From assembly GCA_009929855.1 (NCBI GenBank), contig RZZN01000007.1, positions 1-64,000 on the forward strand: a DNA stretch of 64,000 nt, read 5' to 3'. The notes beneath the pieces are model-generated. The model was given only the letters and a program-made list of their open reading frames with translations. It ran no database searches and had not been told where the DNA came from. A program made the translations under genes and the position numbers. This DNA is from Gammaproteobacteria bacterium (GTDB lineage: Bacteria; Pseudomonadota; Gammaproteobacteria; Chromatiales; Chromatiaceae). The first letter of the stretch is position 1, and every line of letters begins with the position of its first letter. Positions 1-9,158 of this stretch are shown piece by piece.

Positions 1-647
<647 letters not shown>

Positions 648-935
648 TTATTCGATGACACCCATGATGTCGTCTTCACGCATCACCAGCAGTGTCTCGC
701 CTGCGAGCTTGACTTCGGTGCCGGAATACTTGCCGAACAGCACGCGGTCGCCGACCTTGACATCGAGGCGGCGCACCTCTCCGTGATCGAGCAGCTTGCC
801 GTTGCCGACGGCAACGACCTCACCCTCGATCGGCTTCTCGGCAGCCGTGTCCGGGATCAAGATCCCGCCGGCGGAGGTACGCTCCTCCTCCTTGCGGCGA
901 ACGACGACACGATCATGCAGCGGACGCAAATTCAT
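648..935 (-). CDS. groES: Co-chaperonin GroES
   Basis: This 95-residue protein has the normal GroES length. It begins [10 protein letters not shown] and carries the mobile-loop region ([13 protein letters not shown], about residues 17-29), the [10 protein letters not shown] strand and the KYSGTEVK roof segment. It forms the heptameric lid of GroEL. An AAGGAG ribosome site lies 12 bases before the start. It is the first gene of the groESL operon and is read from the promoter and operator just upstream. Confidence 0.97.
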   Translation of the reverse strand: MNLRPLHDRVVVRRKEEERTSAGGILIPDTAAEKPIEGEVVAVGNGKLLDHGEVRRLDVKVGDRVLFGKYSGTEVKLAGETLLVMREDDIMGVIE

Positions 936-986
936 TGCAGGCTTGGCTCCTTATGACCAGGCTGAACCATTGAACGGAAGGGTCGA

Positions 987-1027
987 TAGATTGTTAGCAC
1001 TCGATCTATGCGAGTGCTAACAATCTA
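987..1027. promoter_or_regulatory. CIRCE operator (HrcA binding site), extended arms
   Basis: The canonical TTAGCACTC-N9-GAGTGCTAA sits at 994-1020. The symmetry extends outward to perfect 16-bp arms (987-1002 and 1012-1027). CIRCE is the known operator of the heat-shock repressor HrcA, which implies HrcA control of groESL instead of, or besides, sigma-32 as in enterics. The outer arm overlaps the -10 box. Confidence 0.95.
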
Positions 1028-1049
1028 GAGGAAAAATTGCGGATGTCAA
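1022..1049 (-). promoter_or_regulatory. Sigma-70-type promoter of groESL
   Basis: On the minus strand a perfect -35 TTGACA (1049-1044) is followed after 16 bases by TAGATT (1027-1022). The predicted transcription start falls inside the CIRCE element, so a bound repressor would block initiation. The assignment rests on sequence match only. Confidence 0.65.
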
Positions 1050-1286
1050 GCCTTCCCCGACCGCCTGGCGATCCGGACCGACGCAGGCTCGGCTGGTGGT
1101 GGCGAGGATCGTGAGGACCGGGGTTCTGTCGTGATGTCCGCGGGGACCGCTGTGCTCTGTTCCGACCAGCCCGGCCCTTCCGACCTGAACAAACCGAAAA
1201 GGATGACCGGATGCGGCTTGATGGGTATAGGATGTCAGGCACGCGAGCGCGCGGACTCGCATCGCCATCTGATCCTGGACCCGCCG

Positions 1287-2150
1287 ATGACTCATCCTTC
1301 GCCATCCACTCACGATCCCACGAGCGCATTCGCACGCGCCGAACGCTTCGGTGGCATCGCGCGTCTCTACGGGGTCGGCGACAGCGCCACGATCGCCGCC
1401 ATGCGAATCTGCGTGGTCGGGATTGGCGGGGTCGGCTCCTGGGCCGCGGAGACATTGGCCCGCACCGGGGTGGGCGCCATCACGCTGATCGACGGCGACA
1501 GCATCGAGGCCGGCAACATCAACCGCCAGATCCATGCCTTGACCAGCCAGATCGAGCGGCCCAAGGTCACGGTCATGGCCGAGCGGATCCGGGAGATCCA
1601 TCCCGAGTGTCATTGCACACCGATCCACGACTTTCTGACCGAGCGGACGCTCGCGGGGTATCTCTCGCAGGACTATGACGCGGTCATCGATGCCATCGAC
1701 AGCATCGGGGCCAAGGCAGCGATGATCGCCCACTGCCGGCGCCACAAGATCCCGATCGTCACCACCGGCGGCGCCGGCGGACGGCGTGATCCGACCGCCG
1801 TGAGCGTGGCGGATCTGAGCCGCACCCAGCATGACGCACTCGCATCCAGGGTGCGTCGGCGACTGCGCGAGACCCACGGCTTTCCGACCGATCCCAAGCG
1901 CCGTTTCCAGGTCGAGTGCGTCTACTCGTTGGAGCAACCGGTCTATCCGCGACCCGATGGGGGCGTGAGTCATGCCAAACCTGGCATCAGCTCGGTCTCG
2001 CTCGATTGTCGCTTTGGCTACGGCGCGGCCTCCTTCGTGACGGCGACCTTCGGTTGTGTCGCCGCGGCGCGGGCCATCGAAAAGGGCCTGGCACGCCGAC
2101 GGCGCGCCACGACCCAAGCACAGGACATCCCGGCGCCACCGCCAACCTGA
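1287..2150 (+). CDS. tcdA: tRNA threonylcarbamoyladenosine dehydratase TcdA (ThiF/MoeB E1-like)
   Basis: This 287-residue protein is close to the E. coli TcdA/CsdL length of 268. TcdA uses ATP to cyclise N6-threonylcarbamoyladenosine at tRNA position 37. The conserved opening RFGGIARLYG, the nucleotide-binding GIGGVGSWAAE (about 45-55), the acidic LIDGDSIEAGNINRQ and DAIDS are all visible. The start at 1287 was chosen because the reading frame upstream has no family similarity and RFGGIARLYG follows after about 20 residues. The gene diverges from groES. Confidence 0.9.
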   Translation: MTHPSPSTHDPTSAFARAERFGGIARLYGVGDSATIAAMRICVVGIGGVGSWAAETLARTGVGAITLIDGDSIEAGNINRQIHALTSQIERPKVTVMAERIREIHPECHCTPIHDFLTERTLAGYLSQDYDAVIDAIDSIGAKAAMIAHCRRHKIPIVTTGGAGGRRDPTAVSVADLSRTQHDALASRVRRRLRETHGFPTDPKRRFQVECVYSLEQPVYPRPDGGVSHAKPGISSVSLDCRFGYGAASFVTATFGCVAAARAIEKGLARRRRATTQAQDIPAPPPT

Positions 2151-2286
2151 ACCACGCGCATCCAAGCCCCACGCCGCTCGCGACCCGGCTAGACACCGCG
2201 CAACCCCGCCGAGCAGCGTGCGTCGGACTTGCGCCAGCACGCATCCACGCCTAATTTAGGCCGCTTTGCACCGTGACGGAGTGTCC

Positions 2287-3738
2287 ATGTACTGGTCGCC
2301 GGTCCTGCGGATTGTCGGACTGCTGCTCCTGCTGTTCAGCGTCACCATGCTGCCGCCGGCTGGGGTCGCCTTGATCTATGCCGACGCTGGCCTGGCCCCC
2401 TTTCTGGTCTCGTTCGTGATCCTGCTCCTGCTCGGCTTCGCCATCTGGCTGCCAGTGAGTCGCAGCAAGCGCGAGCTGCGCACCCGCGAGGGTTTTCTGG
2501 TCGTGGTCCTCTTCTGGACGGTGCTGGGGCTGTCTGGGGCGGTTCCCCTCACGCTCTCGGCGGCGCCCAACATCTCCATCACGGACGCCGCCTTCGAGAG
2601 CCTGTCGGGGCTGACGACCACCGGCGCGACGATCCTCAGCGGGATCGAGTATCTGCCCGAGTCGGTGCGTTTCTATCGCCAGCAGCTTCAATGGCTGGGT
2701 GGGATGGGCATCATCGTCCTGGCCGTCGCCATCCTGCCTATGCTCGGGATCGGTGGCATGCAGCTCTACCGCGCGGAGACCCCGGGACCGGTCAAGGACT
2801 CCAAGCTGACACCGCGCATCGCCGAGACCGCAAAGGCGCTCTGGTACCTGTATCTCGCCATCACCATCGCCTGCGCGCTCGCCTACCGATTGGCCGGGAT
2901 GAGCTGGTTCGACGCCATCGGCCACAGCTTCTCCACCGTGGCCATCGGCGGCTTCTCCACCTACGATGCCAGCATCGGTCATTTCGACAGCCCGCTGATC
3001 TCGATGATCTGCGCCGTTTTCCTCTTGATCGCGGCGGTCAACTTCGCCATCCACTTCGTGGCCTGGCGGACTCGCTCGCTCGGTCATTATCTCCAGGAGC
3101 CCGAGTTCAGATGGCTGGTCGGTATCATGGTGACACTCGGCATGATCGTGACCGCGACACTGATGCTCACCGGATATTACGGCAGCTGGGCAGACACACT
3201 CCACCAGGCGATCTTTCATACCGTCTCGATTGGGACCACCGCCGGATTCGCCACCGACCGTTTCGACCAGTGGCCATCATTCCTACCCACACTGCTGGTG
3301 ATGGTCGCCTTCATCGGCGGCTGCGCGATGTCGACCGCCGGCGGGATCAAGGTCGTGCGTTTCATGCTCCTGATCAAGCAAGGTTATCGCGAGATCATCC
3401 GGTTGGTGCACGTGCAGGCCCATGTTCCAGTCAAGGTCGGCAACCGACCGATCTCGGACCGCGTGGTGGAGGCGGTCTGGGGCTTCTTCTCGGTGTACAT
3501 GGCGATGTTCGCGGTCATGATGTTGATCTTGATGGCGACTGGGCTGGACCAGGTCACCGCCTTTTCAGCGGTGGCGGCCAGCATCACCAATCTGGGCCCT
3601 GGACTGGGCGGGGTGGCCGAGAACTTCAGCGGGATCAGCGATCCGGCCAAGTGGGTGCTGATGTTCGCCATGCTGTTGGGACGGTTGGAGGTCTTCACCC
3701 TGCTGGTGCTCTTCACACCCGCCTTCTGGCGTAAATGA
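2287..3738 (+). CDS. trkH: Trk-type potassium uptake protein TrkH
   Basis: This inner-membrane K+ channel/symporter subunit works with the cytosolic NAD-binding TrkA. From ATG 2287 it is 483 residues, the length of E. coli TrkH. ACGGAG lies just before this ATG, which favours it over the in-frame TTG at 2266 and GTG at 2281. The four pore-loop repeats are recognisable, for example SLSGLTTTGATIL and TVAIGGFSTYDAS, and the helices are strongly hydrophobic. No trkA is present in the window. Confidence 0.93.
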   Translation: MYWSPVLRIVGLLLLLFSVTMLPPAGVALIYADAGLAPFLVSFVILLLLGFAIWLPVSRSKRELRTREGFLVVVLFWTVLGLSGAVPLTLSAAPNISITDAAFESLSGLTTTGATILSGIEYLPESVRFYRQQLQWLGGMGIIVLAVAILPMLGIGGMQLYRAETPGPVKDSKLTPRIAETAKALWYLYLAITIACALAYRLAGMSWFDAIGHSFSTVAIGGFSTYDASIGHFDSPLISMICAVFLLIAAVNFAIHFVAWRTRSLGHYLQEPEFRWLVGIMVTLGMIVTATLMLTGYYGSWADTLHQAIFHTVSIGTTAGFATDRFDQWPSFLPTLLVMVAFIGGCAMSTAGGIKVVRFMLLIKQGYREIIRLVHVQAHVPVKVGNRPISDRVVEAVWGFFSVYMAMFAVMMLILMATGLDQVTAFSAVAASITNLGPGLGGVAENFSGISDPAKWVLMFAMLLGRLEVFTLLVLFTPAFWRK

Positions 3739-3764
3739 AGCTGGCACGCCGACGACGTGGCGAC

Positions 3765-4595
3765 TCAATCGAGTCGTCGGCGAGGACCCCCGGCGAATCG
3801 CATGCGCAGTTGGCGCGCGAGCACGACCATGGCGGCGGTGCTCAGCAGCACCCCCACCAGGATGGGACCAAAGGGTTGATCCCAAGCGAGCGCGGCGAGA
3901 TAGGCCAGCATCATGCTCAGGATGCCGACGAGCGCGCTGATGACGAGCGTCCAAGTCCAGCTCGACGCGATGTGAAAGGCGATCCAAGCCGGCACCAACA
4001 CCAGTGAGAAGGCGCCCATCAGACCGACTGTCGCGGTGGCGATGGCGAGCCCGAGGGCGACGAGCAGGTCGAATGTGAGATGCCAACGACGCGCGGGAAG
4101 TCGATTGGCCTGCTCGTAGGTCGGGAAGAAACGCGCACGCATCAGATGGGGCATGATGCGAATGAGGGTCAGTGCGGTGAGCGCACCCAAGAGCAGTGCC
4201 GCGGTCAACTCCAAGGCGCCGGAGAAATAGAGTTGGCCGTCGATGAGGGCGTGACCCAAGGCGGCGCCGAGTGTCGTATTGGCGGCGATCAGGACCAGTG
4301 CCGACCAGCCGAGCAAGATCATGAACCCATAAGCCAGATTACCGCTGGCGCGACTGAGCGACTTGACCACGCCAGCGGCCAGTGCGCCAAGCATGCCCCC
4401 AAGCACGGCCGGCAGACCGACGGCAAGACCGACCAAGGCACTGGCCGCGGCGAGATGGGCCAGACCGAGCGCCGCGAGCCATTCATCACGCAGCATCAGG
4501 AGCGCACCGATCAGTGGCAAAACCAGGGCGATCACCGTGCCGGTCATGAGCGGCAATCGAAACAGCGGATCGAGCAGCAGATCTGGCACGCTCAT
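3765..4595 (-). CDS. znuB: Zinc ABC transporter permease ZnuB
   Basis: This polytopic 276-residue protein is of the ABC-3 permease family (ZnuB/MntB/TroC), with about eight hydrophobic segments. It forms the membrane channel that takes metal delivered by ZnuA. Its ATG overlaps the stop of the ATPase gene by four bases, indicating translational coupling. It is the last gene of the operon. Zinc rather than manganese is inferred from the His-rich outer-membrane protein and the zinc-independent DksA alongside. Confidence 0.85.
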   Translation of the reverse strand: MSVPDLLLDPLFRLPLMTGTVIALVLPLIGALLMLRDEWLAALGLAHLAAASALVGLAVGLPAVLGGMLGALAAGVVKSLSRASGNLAYGFMILLGWSALVLIAANTTLGAALGHALIDGQLYFSGALELTAALLLGALTALTLIRIMPHLMRARFFPTYEQANRLPARRWHLTFDLLVALGLAIATATVGLMGAFSLVLVPAWIAFHIASSWTWTLVISALVGILSMMLAYLAALAWDQPFGPILVGVLLSTAAMVVLARQLRMRFAGGPRRRLD

Positions 4596-5182
4596 CCGAT
4601 CTCGATCACGCGCGAGCAGGCCGCATCGAGAAAGCGACGCTCATGGCTGACCAGCAGTACCGCGCGTCCCGATCCGACATCCAGCAAGCGGCGCGAGCGC
4701 TGCGCTGGCACCTTGGCCAGCATCTGGAGCAGGAGTGACTCGCGCTCGGGATCGAGATTGTTGGTGGGCTCATCGAGCAGGATCAAATCGGCCCCGCCGC
4801 TCAAGGCCGCCCACACCCGCAGCAATTGATACTGGCCACCGCTCAAGCGATCGATGCGCCGCCGCAAGAGACAGCGTAGCGCGTCCGGCAATGCCTGATC
4901 GCACGCGCCCATCAGGCGCAGGAGCTCGCCGCCGGTGACTGGCATGATCGGTAGGCGCACCGACCACTGCTCCTGATAGGCAAGCCTGAGCCGCGGCGCG
5001 CGCTCGATCTGGCCGGCGAAGATCACCGCTCGATCGATGATCGCATTGAGCAAGGTCGACTTGCCGCAGCCGTTGGGGCCCCACAGACCGACGACCTCGC
5101 CCGCCATGACCCTGAGCGAGACCGGACCGATGACCGGATCACCATGGCCAGCGACCAGCCCAGAGAGCGTGAGTAGCGGCAT
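4592..5182 (-). CDS. znuC: Zinc ABC transporter ATP-binding protein ZnuC
   Basis: This 196-residue ABC ATPase powers uptake through ZnuB. Walker A GPNGCGKST lies at about 35-43, followed by signature LSGGQ and Walker B LILLDEPTNNLD, then the switch His in LLVSHERR. The start at 5182 was preferred to an in-frame ATG at 5215 because it begins two bases after the znuA stop and gives the typical MPLLTLSGL opening. It is shorter than E. coli ZnuC (251 residues) because it ends soon after the switch region. Confidence 0.87.
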   Translation of the reverse strand: MPLLTLSGLVAGHGDPVIGPVSLRVMAGEVVGLWGPNGCGKSTLLNAIIDRAVIFAGQIERAPRLRLAYQEQWSVRLPIMPVTGGELLRLMGACDQALPDALRCLLRRRIDRLSGGQYQLLRVWAALSGGADLILLDEPTNNLDPERESLLLQMLAKVPAQRSRRLLDVGSGRAVLLVSHERRFLDAACSRVIEIG

Positions 5183-5184
5183 GA

Positions 5185-6084
5185 TCAGGGTTGCGGCGAG
5201 AGGCTCATGACCCACCGATCGAGATGATCGAGATACGCCTGGGCATCCGCGTCCGCGGGCGGATCCAATGGCAGACTATACACCGGCCATCCGAGGATCT
5301 GGGCCATCTGGCGGGGCGCGCGCGGTGACTGATAGGGTGTATGGATGACCACGCCGGCACGCCCCCGCAACTGCTCGGTGAGCCGCTTCAGATGTCTGGC
5401 CGTCGGCGGCACGCCTGGAACCTCCTCGAGCGTTCCCAGCAAGGGAACCCCGAAACGATCCAAGAGATAGAGTGCATCGCGATGATAGAGGAGCACGCCC
5501 GGGGCGGAGGCGAGCCGCTCCTGCCAGGATGGCAGACGCTGCTCGAGCGCGGCGGCGAAACCCGCGGCATTGGCGCGATAGCCAGCGGCGCCATCGGGAT
5601 CGAGCCCCGCCATGCGCTCGGCCAGCGCCGCGGCGATCGCACTCATGCGCACCGGATCGAGGTTGACGTGTGGGTTGCCGGCCGGATGGACATCACCGAG
5701 CGCACGATCCGCCGGGATCCCGACATCGAGCCGAACGACCTGATCCGCGGCCTCGAAATAGCCCGGCTGTCCAGGCTGGATGCGTGGATTCGCCGCGCTG
5801 GCGATCGCCAGTGGAAGCCAGCCGACCTCCAGCTCGGCGCCCACCGCGATCACCAGATCGGCATCGCGCAGCGCCCGGATCATGGTCGGCTTGGCCTGCA
5901 ATGCGTGTAGATCACGATCCGGTGCCGCCAGCACGATCACACCAACACGCTCGGCACCAACCGCGCGCGCCAGCGCGCCCATGCTGGTGCTGGTGGCGAC
6001 GACAGCGAGCGCGGCGGCCTCGCGCGCGGTCCCGACACCCAGTGTCAGGACGAGCAATGCTGTGAGCAGGCGTGCGATCATCAT
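5185..6084 (-). CDS. znuA: Zinc ABC transporter periplasmic binding protein ZnuA
   Basis: This 299-residue protein is of the cluster A-I metal-binding family. It has a signal peptide (MMIARLLTALLVLTLGVGTA) and a GGAG ribosome site four bases before ATG 6084. Candidate metal ligands are the His of LHALQAKP, the paired His of DVHPAGNPH, and the His of LLYHRDAL or VVIHTPYQ. It lacks the His-rich charged loop of many ZnuA proteins; that feature is found instead in the outer-membrane protein encoded just upstream. Confidence 0.87.
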   Translation of the reverse strand: MMIARLLTALLVLTLGVGTAREAAALAVVATSTSMGALARAVGAERVGVIVLAAPDRDLHALQAKPTMIRALRDADLVIAVGAELEVGWLPLAIASAANPRIQPGQPGYFEAADQVVRLDVGIPADRALGDVHPAGNPHVNLDPVRMSAIAAALAERMAGLDPDGAAGYRANAAGFAAALEQRLPSWQERLASAPGVLLYHRDALYLLDRFGVPLLGTLEEVPGVPPTARHLKRLTEQLRGRAGVVIHTPYQSPRAPRQMAQILGWPVYSLPLDPPADADAQAYLDHLDRWVMSLSPQP

Positions 6085-6144
6085 CGAGCTCCGAGTCGGT
6101 TCAAGCGGCGACCGCACCGGTCGCCGCGTCATGGGAGGGATCGC

Positions 6145-7713
6145 CTAGAAGGCATGCGCGCCATGGGCGCCGAGGCTCATGAGAAACTGGAGATAGACGG
6201 CGTCGAAGCGTTCTCGCTCATGCGCGCTCTCCAGGATGCTGTTGTAGGCATATTGCGCCCGCAAGCGCGAGAATTCGGTCAGATTCCAGGTCACATCGAA
6301 GGTCCAGCGATCCGAGGAGCCAGCGTCCTCCTGTCGTCCGCCGCTGACCTCATTGGTGAGGCCCAGCACGTCGTAACGCAAACCGGCGCTCCAGCGCGGC
6401 GCAAACCCATAGATCGCCTGGGCATAGAACCCATCGGTGGTGAATGTGCGCCGTGACCCGACAACCTCGGGATGGGCGCTGGAGCGGATCGTCAGATCCT
6501 TGATCGAGCGTAGATATTCGGTCTGAAACTTGAAATCCCGATGGCCATGAGCACCCCCGCCGTCGTACTTGTAGACCAGGTCGACCCCCCACAGGTCGGC
6601 ATCGCCGTCAAGGCCATTGCGATGGACCTCGATCTCCTCTGGATGATGCTCATCAGCCGCGTGCCCATGGGTATGCTCCTGTACCTCCTGATGCTGGCTG
6701 TTGTGTGCATGTGAGAGCCCCAATTGCAGCGCGTGATTGACACCCAGATCAGGGGCAAGCTTGGCGAATGCGGTCCACAGCCGTGGGCCATCATTGGTGC
6801 GACCCAAACCAAGCGCCTGCTGCTGCGTGGGATCGAGTGTCGCGCCGAAACGCTCCTGATCGCCTTGCAAGGCCTCGACGCCGAGCAGGGTGTAGATGGG
6901 GAGCCTGGGCAGCCAGGTCAGCTGGAGACCGGTATCCTGGAGACCATGTTGGCCGAGCAGATTCAGATAGGGTAGATTCTGATCGACGAAGTCCCATTCG
7001 TGCGGATGCTGCTTGTTGACATAGCCGAACTCGCTGAGGAATTTACCCCCCTTGACCCGCAGACCAGCAGGCAGTGAGCGGGTCTGGACATAGCCCTCCT
7101 CGAGCTCGACATGGCCGTCACCGTCGACCGATAGATAGAGTGCCGCGTCGAAATAGGGGTCCACGGTTGCCGCGAAGGCAATCTCGGCCTCGCGCAGATT
7201 GAAACCGTTGCTCGGTGTGCCATGAGCATGAGCATCGTGGGCATGGTCCTCGTCCGCCGCGTGATCGTGGGCATGATCCAGACCCCCGCTGGCGGTTTGC
7301 CAGGCATTGCCGAGCAGCGCCGCGCCCTCGCCAGCGTGGCTGTCATGGTAATAGTTGCCGTCCAGGATCACCGAGAGACGCGGATTGAATGCATCACCAC
7401 CACTCACGCCCTCCAGCCCGCTCCGCGGTGCATCGGTCACTGCCGGGGAGGCCAAGGGCGCCGTCATGGGTCGAGTCTCGGCCTGGATGGCGCGGGGCGC
7501 GGACGTGGCGCTCGCATCAGGGGACGCGGACGGCTTGGCGGCCAGCTCGGCCTGCGCCAGACGCGATTCGAGCGCCTGGATTCTGCGCTCATACTGACTC
7601 TTCATCTGCTCGATGAGCATCCTCAGCTCGGCGATCTCGGCATCCGTGCTGGCACCAGCGAGGGGGGACACGAGCAAGGCGGCAATGGCAATCGGCAGCA
7701 GGGGCCTGTGCAT
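6145..7713 (-). CDS. His-rich outer-membrane beta-barrel protein heading the znu operon
   Basis: This 522-residue protein has a signal peptide, a coiled-coil segment (about 25-60, beginning DAEIAELRML), a Pro/Ala/Ser linker and then a long stretch of alternating strands ending in Phe, like a porin. Two clusters extremely rich in His and Asp/Glu lie at about 147-164 and 335-358. It is probably a barrel with metal-binding loops that captures or admits zinc. ATG 7713 has GGAG seven bases upstream and beats an in-frame ATG at 7743. It is the first gene of the operon with znuA, znuC and znuB. The exact family is not recognised. Confidence 0.72.
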   Translation of the reverse strand: MHRPLLPIAIAALLVSPLAGASTDAEIAELRMLIEQMKSQYERRIQALESRLAQAELAAKPSASPDASATSAPRAIQAETRPMTAPLASPAVTDAPRSGLEGVSGGDAFNPRLSVILDGNYYHDSHAGEGAALLGNAWQTASGGLDHAHDHAADEDHAHDAHAHGTPSNGFNLREAEIAFAATVDPYFDAALYLSVDGDGHVELEEGYVQTRSLPAGLRVKGGKFLSEFGYVNKQHPHEWDFVDQNLPYLNLLGQHGLQDTGLQLTWLPRLPIYTLLGVEALQGDQERFGATLDPTQQQALGLGRTNDGPRLWTAFAKLAPDLGVNHALQLGLSHAHNSQHQEVQEHTHGHAADEHHPEEIEVHRNGLDGDADLWGVDLVYKYDGGGAHGHRDFKFQTEYLRSIKDLTIRSSAHPEVVGSRRTFTTDGFYAQAIYGFAPRWSAGLRYDVLGLTNEVSGGRQEDAGSSDRWTFDVTWNLTEFSRLRAQYAYNSILESAHERERFDAVYLQFLMSLGAHGAHAF

Positions 7714-7794
7714 GAGCAAACTCCAAGAGACAGTCGAGCACATGAGTCTGAGGCTCGATCCGCCTCCACCAGTGGTCGACGAATCGGAGCGCGA

Positions 7795-7826
7795 GAGATG
7801 TTATATTGTTTCAAAACCTGAAACAA
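7795..7826. promoter_or_regulatory. Candidate Zur operator for the His-rich OM protein/znu operon
   Basis: GAGATGTTATA at 7795-7805 closely resembles the left half of the enterobacterial Zur box (GAAATGTTATA). It runs into a perfect inverted repeat, TTGTTTCA-N5-TGAAACAA (7806-7826). The element lies about 85-110 bases before the first znu-operon gene. Zur is the known zinc repressor of znu genes. The exact operator borders are inference. Confidence 0.5.
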
Positions 7827-7946
7827 CCGAGCCGCGAATGCGACTTTGACCCAAAGGACTTGCCGAACCCCAGCGGATACGCGATGCTCCTCGTCCGAAA
7901 TCCGGTCTGCCCGCTGCACCTGGTCGACCTCGGCTTTCGGATTATT

Positions 7947-7966
7947 TTGAATTCAATATGTTATAT
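7947..7966. promoter_or_regulatory. Candidate Zur half-site before the dksA paralogue
   Basis: The 9-mer ATGTTATAT (7958-7966) is identical to that at 7798-7806 on the other side of the divergent region. It follows a perfect 10-bp palindrome, TTGAATTCAA (7947-7956), and lies about 30 bases before the dksA-like start. The 280-base intergenic region between the two divergent genes holds no other gene that I can support. Confidence 0.45.
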
Positions 7967-7994
7967 CGCCGAACCAGGCTGAAGGAGGTGCCCG

Positions 7995-8417
7995 ATGGCT
8001 GCAGAGCCAGGATCCGACTATGTGCCGAGTCCCGATGAGGACTACATGAACGATCGGCAATTGGCCTATTTTCGCAACAAGCTGATCGCCTGGCGCGAGA
8101 GTCTGCTCGAGGAGGCACAAGGGACCTTGGAGGGATTGCGCGACAGCGCCCACCACGAGGTCGGCGACGACGTGGATCGCGCCACCCGCGAGGCCGATCA
8201 GGCACTGGAGCTACGCACCCGCGACCGCTGTCGCAAGCTGGTCATCAAGATCGACCAGGCCCTCGCGCGGATCGAGGATGGCAGCTACGGCTACTGCGAG
8301 GAGACGGGCGAGCCGATCGGTCTGGCCCGTCTGGAGGCACGCCCGGTCGCAACCCTCTCGGTCGAGGCGCAGGAGCGACGCGAGATCAAGGAGCGCCAGC
8401 AGCTCAACGCCTACTGA
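7995..8417 (+). CDS. dksA2: DksA-like RNA polymerase secondary-channel protein with degenerate zinc finger (DksA2 type)
   Basis: This 140-residue protein has a coiled coil carrying the tip motif DxxDxA (D58, D61, A63), needed in DksA for action with ppGpp on RNA polymerase. At the four zinc-finger positions only Cys101 remains; the others are Thr104, Ser122 and Ala125 (YGYCEETGEP and TLSVEAQ). Such zinc-independent paralogues (Pseudomonas aeruginosa DksA2) are induced by zinc starvation through Zur. A strong GAAGGAGG lies before the ATG. The position divergent from znu supports the same role. Confidence 0.9.
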   Translation: MAAEPGSDYVPSPDEDYMNDRQLAYFRNKLIAWRESLLEEAQGTLEGLRDSAHHEVGDDVDRATREADQALELRTRDRCRKLVIKIDQALARIEDGSYGYCEETGEPIGLARLEARPVATLSVEAQERREIKERQQLNAY

Positions 8418-8515
8418 TCGAGGCTGCCGCGCGCGGCATGAGCCCGACCCGATCAGACCAGTTGCGCTCCTCGCCATCGTGAGCCGGTCTGATCGGCGGC
8501 GCGCACCGGAGCGCC

Positions 8516-9076
8516 TCAGGCTGGCCCGATGTTGATCCCGATCGACCACCGCGGCAAGCGGGCGCGATTGACCTCGACCGCATGCGGCAGATCAGGCGGG
8601 AAGAAGACGAAACAGCCTTCTCGCGGTCTGACGCGGATCTCGGCCGGTCCGTCGTAGAGCAGCAGGTCGCCCGAGTCAGCCGGAACGCTGAGATAGTAGA
8701 CGGCCGACAGCAGCTCGTCGTGCTCCTCATGGGTATGGCGCGAGGTACTCTGCCCCGGCGCCATCCGATTGAACCAGAAGCCGCATTTGAGGGTCCGAGG
8801 CGATCGGTCGAGGATCCATCCGGCGCAGCGGATGGCGTGATCGAGCAGCGGGATCAGCGCGGGGACGCGGGTCCGATCGAGATAGAGATTCTCGAATCGT
8901 CCGCCGATGTAATGGCTGCGGTGGTCGAACTCCTGGTCATCGAGCCGCTCGAGCACGGCAAGGATCGCCCGATTGATCGGCCCGCCATTCGGCACCGCAT
9001 AACGCCTGATGCTGGCGCTGCTCCAGTCGGGCTCGGCGGGGTCGTCGGTTGCGATGAGGTCGATTGGAGGCTGCAT
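8516..9076 (-). CDS. Putative 2-oxoglutarate/Fe(II)-dependent oxygenase-like protein
   Basis: This 186-residue cupin-like protein has possible iron ligands in HTHEEHDE (about 113-120) and a distal His in PDLPHAVEVN, followed by RWSIGIN, where the Arg could bind 2-oxoglutarate. The strand-rich segment GDLLLYDG and PREGCFVFFPP fit the double-stranded beta-helix fold of the prolyl-hydroxylase-like superfamily. The substrate is unknown. It could belong to a rhizoxin/TIGR02466-like subfamily. It lies downstream of creA on the same strand. Confidence 0.6.
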   Translation of the reverse strand: MQPPIDLIATDDPAEPDWSSASIRRYAVPNGGPINRAILAVLERLDDQEFDHRSHYIGGRFENLYLDRTRVPALIPLLDHAIRCAGWILDRSPRTLKCGFWFNRMAPGQSTSRHTHEEHDELLSAVYYLSVPADSGDLLLYDGPAEIRVRPREGCFVFFPPDLPHAVEVNRARLPRWSIGINIGPA

Positions 9077-9158
9077 ATCGGATATGGCGAACGGATCGAA
9101 TGCCAGCAGGACGCTGCCGTGTCACACGCCCTTGGGCTGCGCGGCCGCGTCGGTGATT

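Noticed and set aside
1017..2240. 407-residue minus-strand frame opposite tcdA
   Set aside because: Antisense of a clear family member; composition rich in Arg/Gly/Asp as expected for a shadow frame in GC-rich DNA.
2251..3219. 322-residue minus-strand frame opposite trkH
   Set aside because: Antisense of membrane-helix codons, giving the typical Asp/Glu/Gln/His-rich shadow; no similarity or ribosome site.
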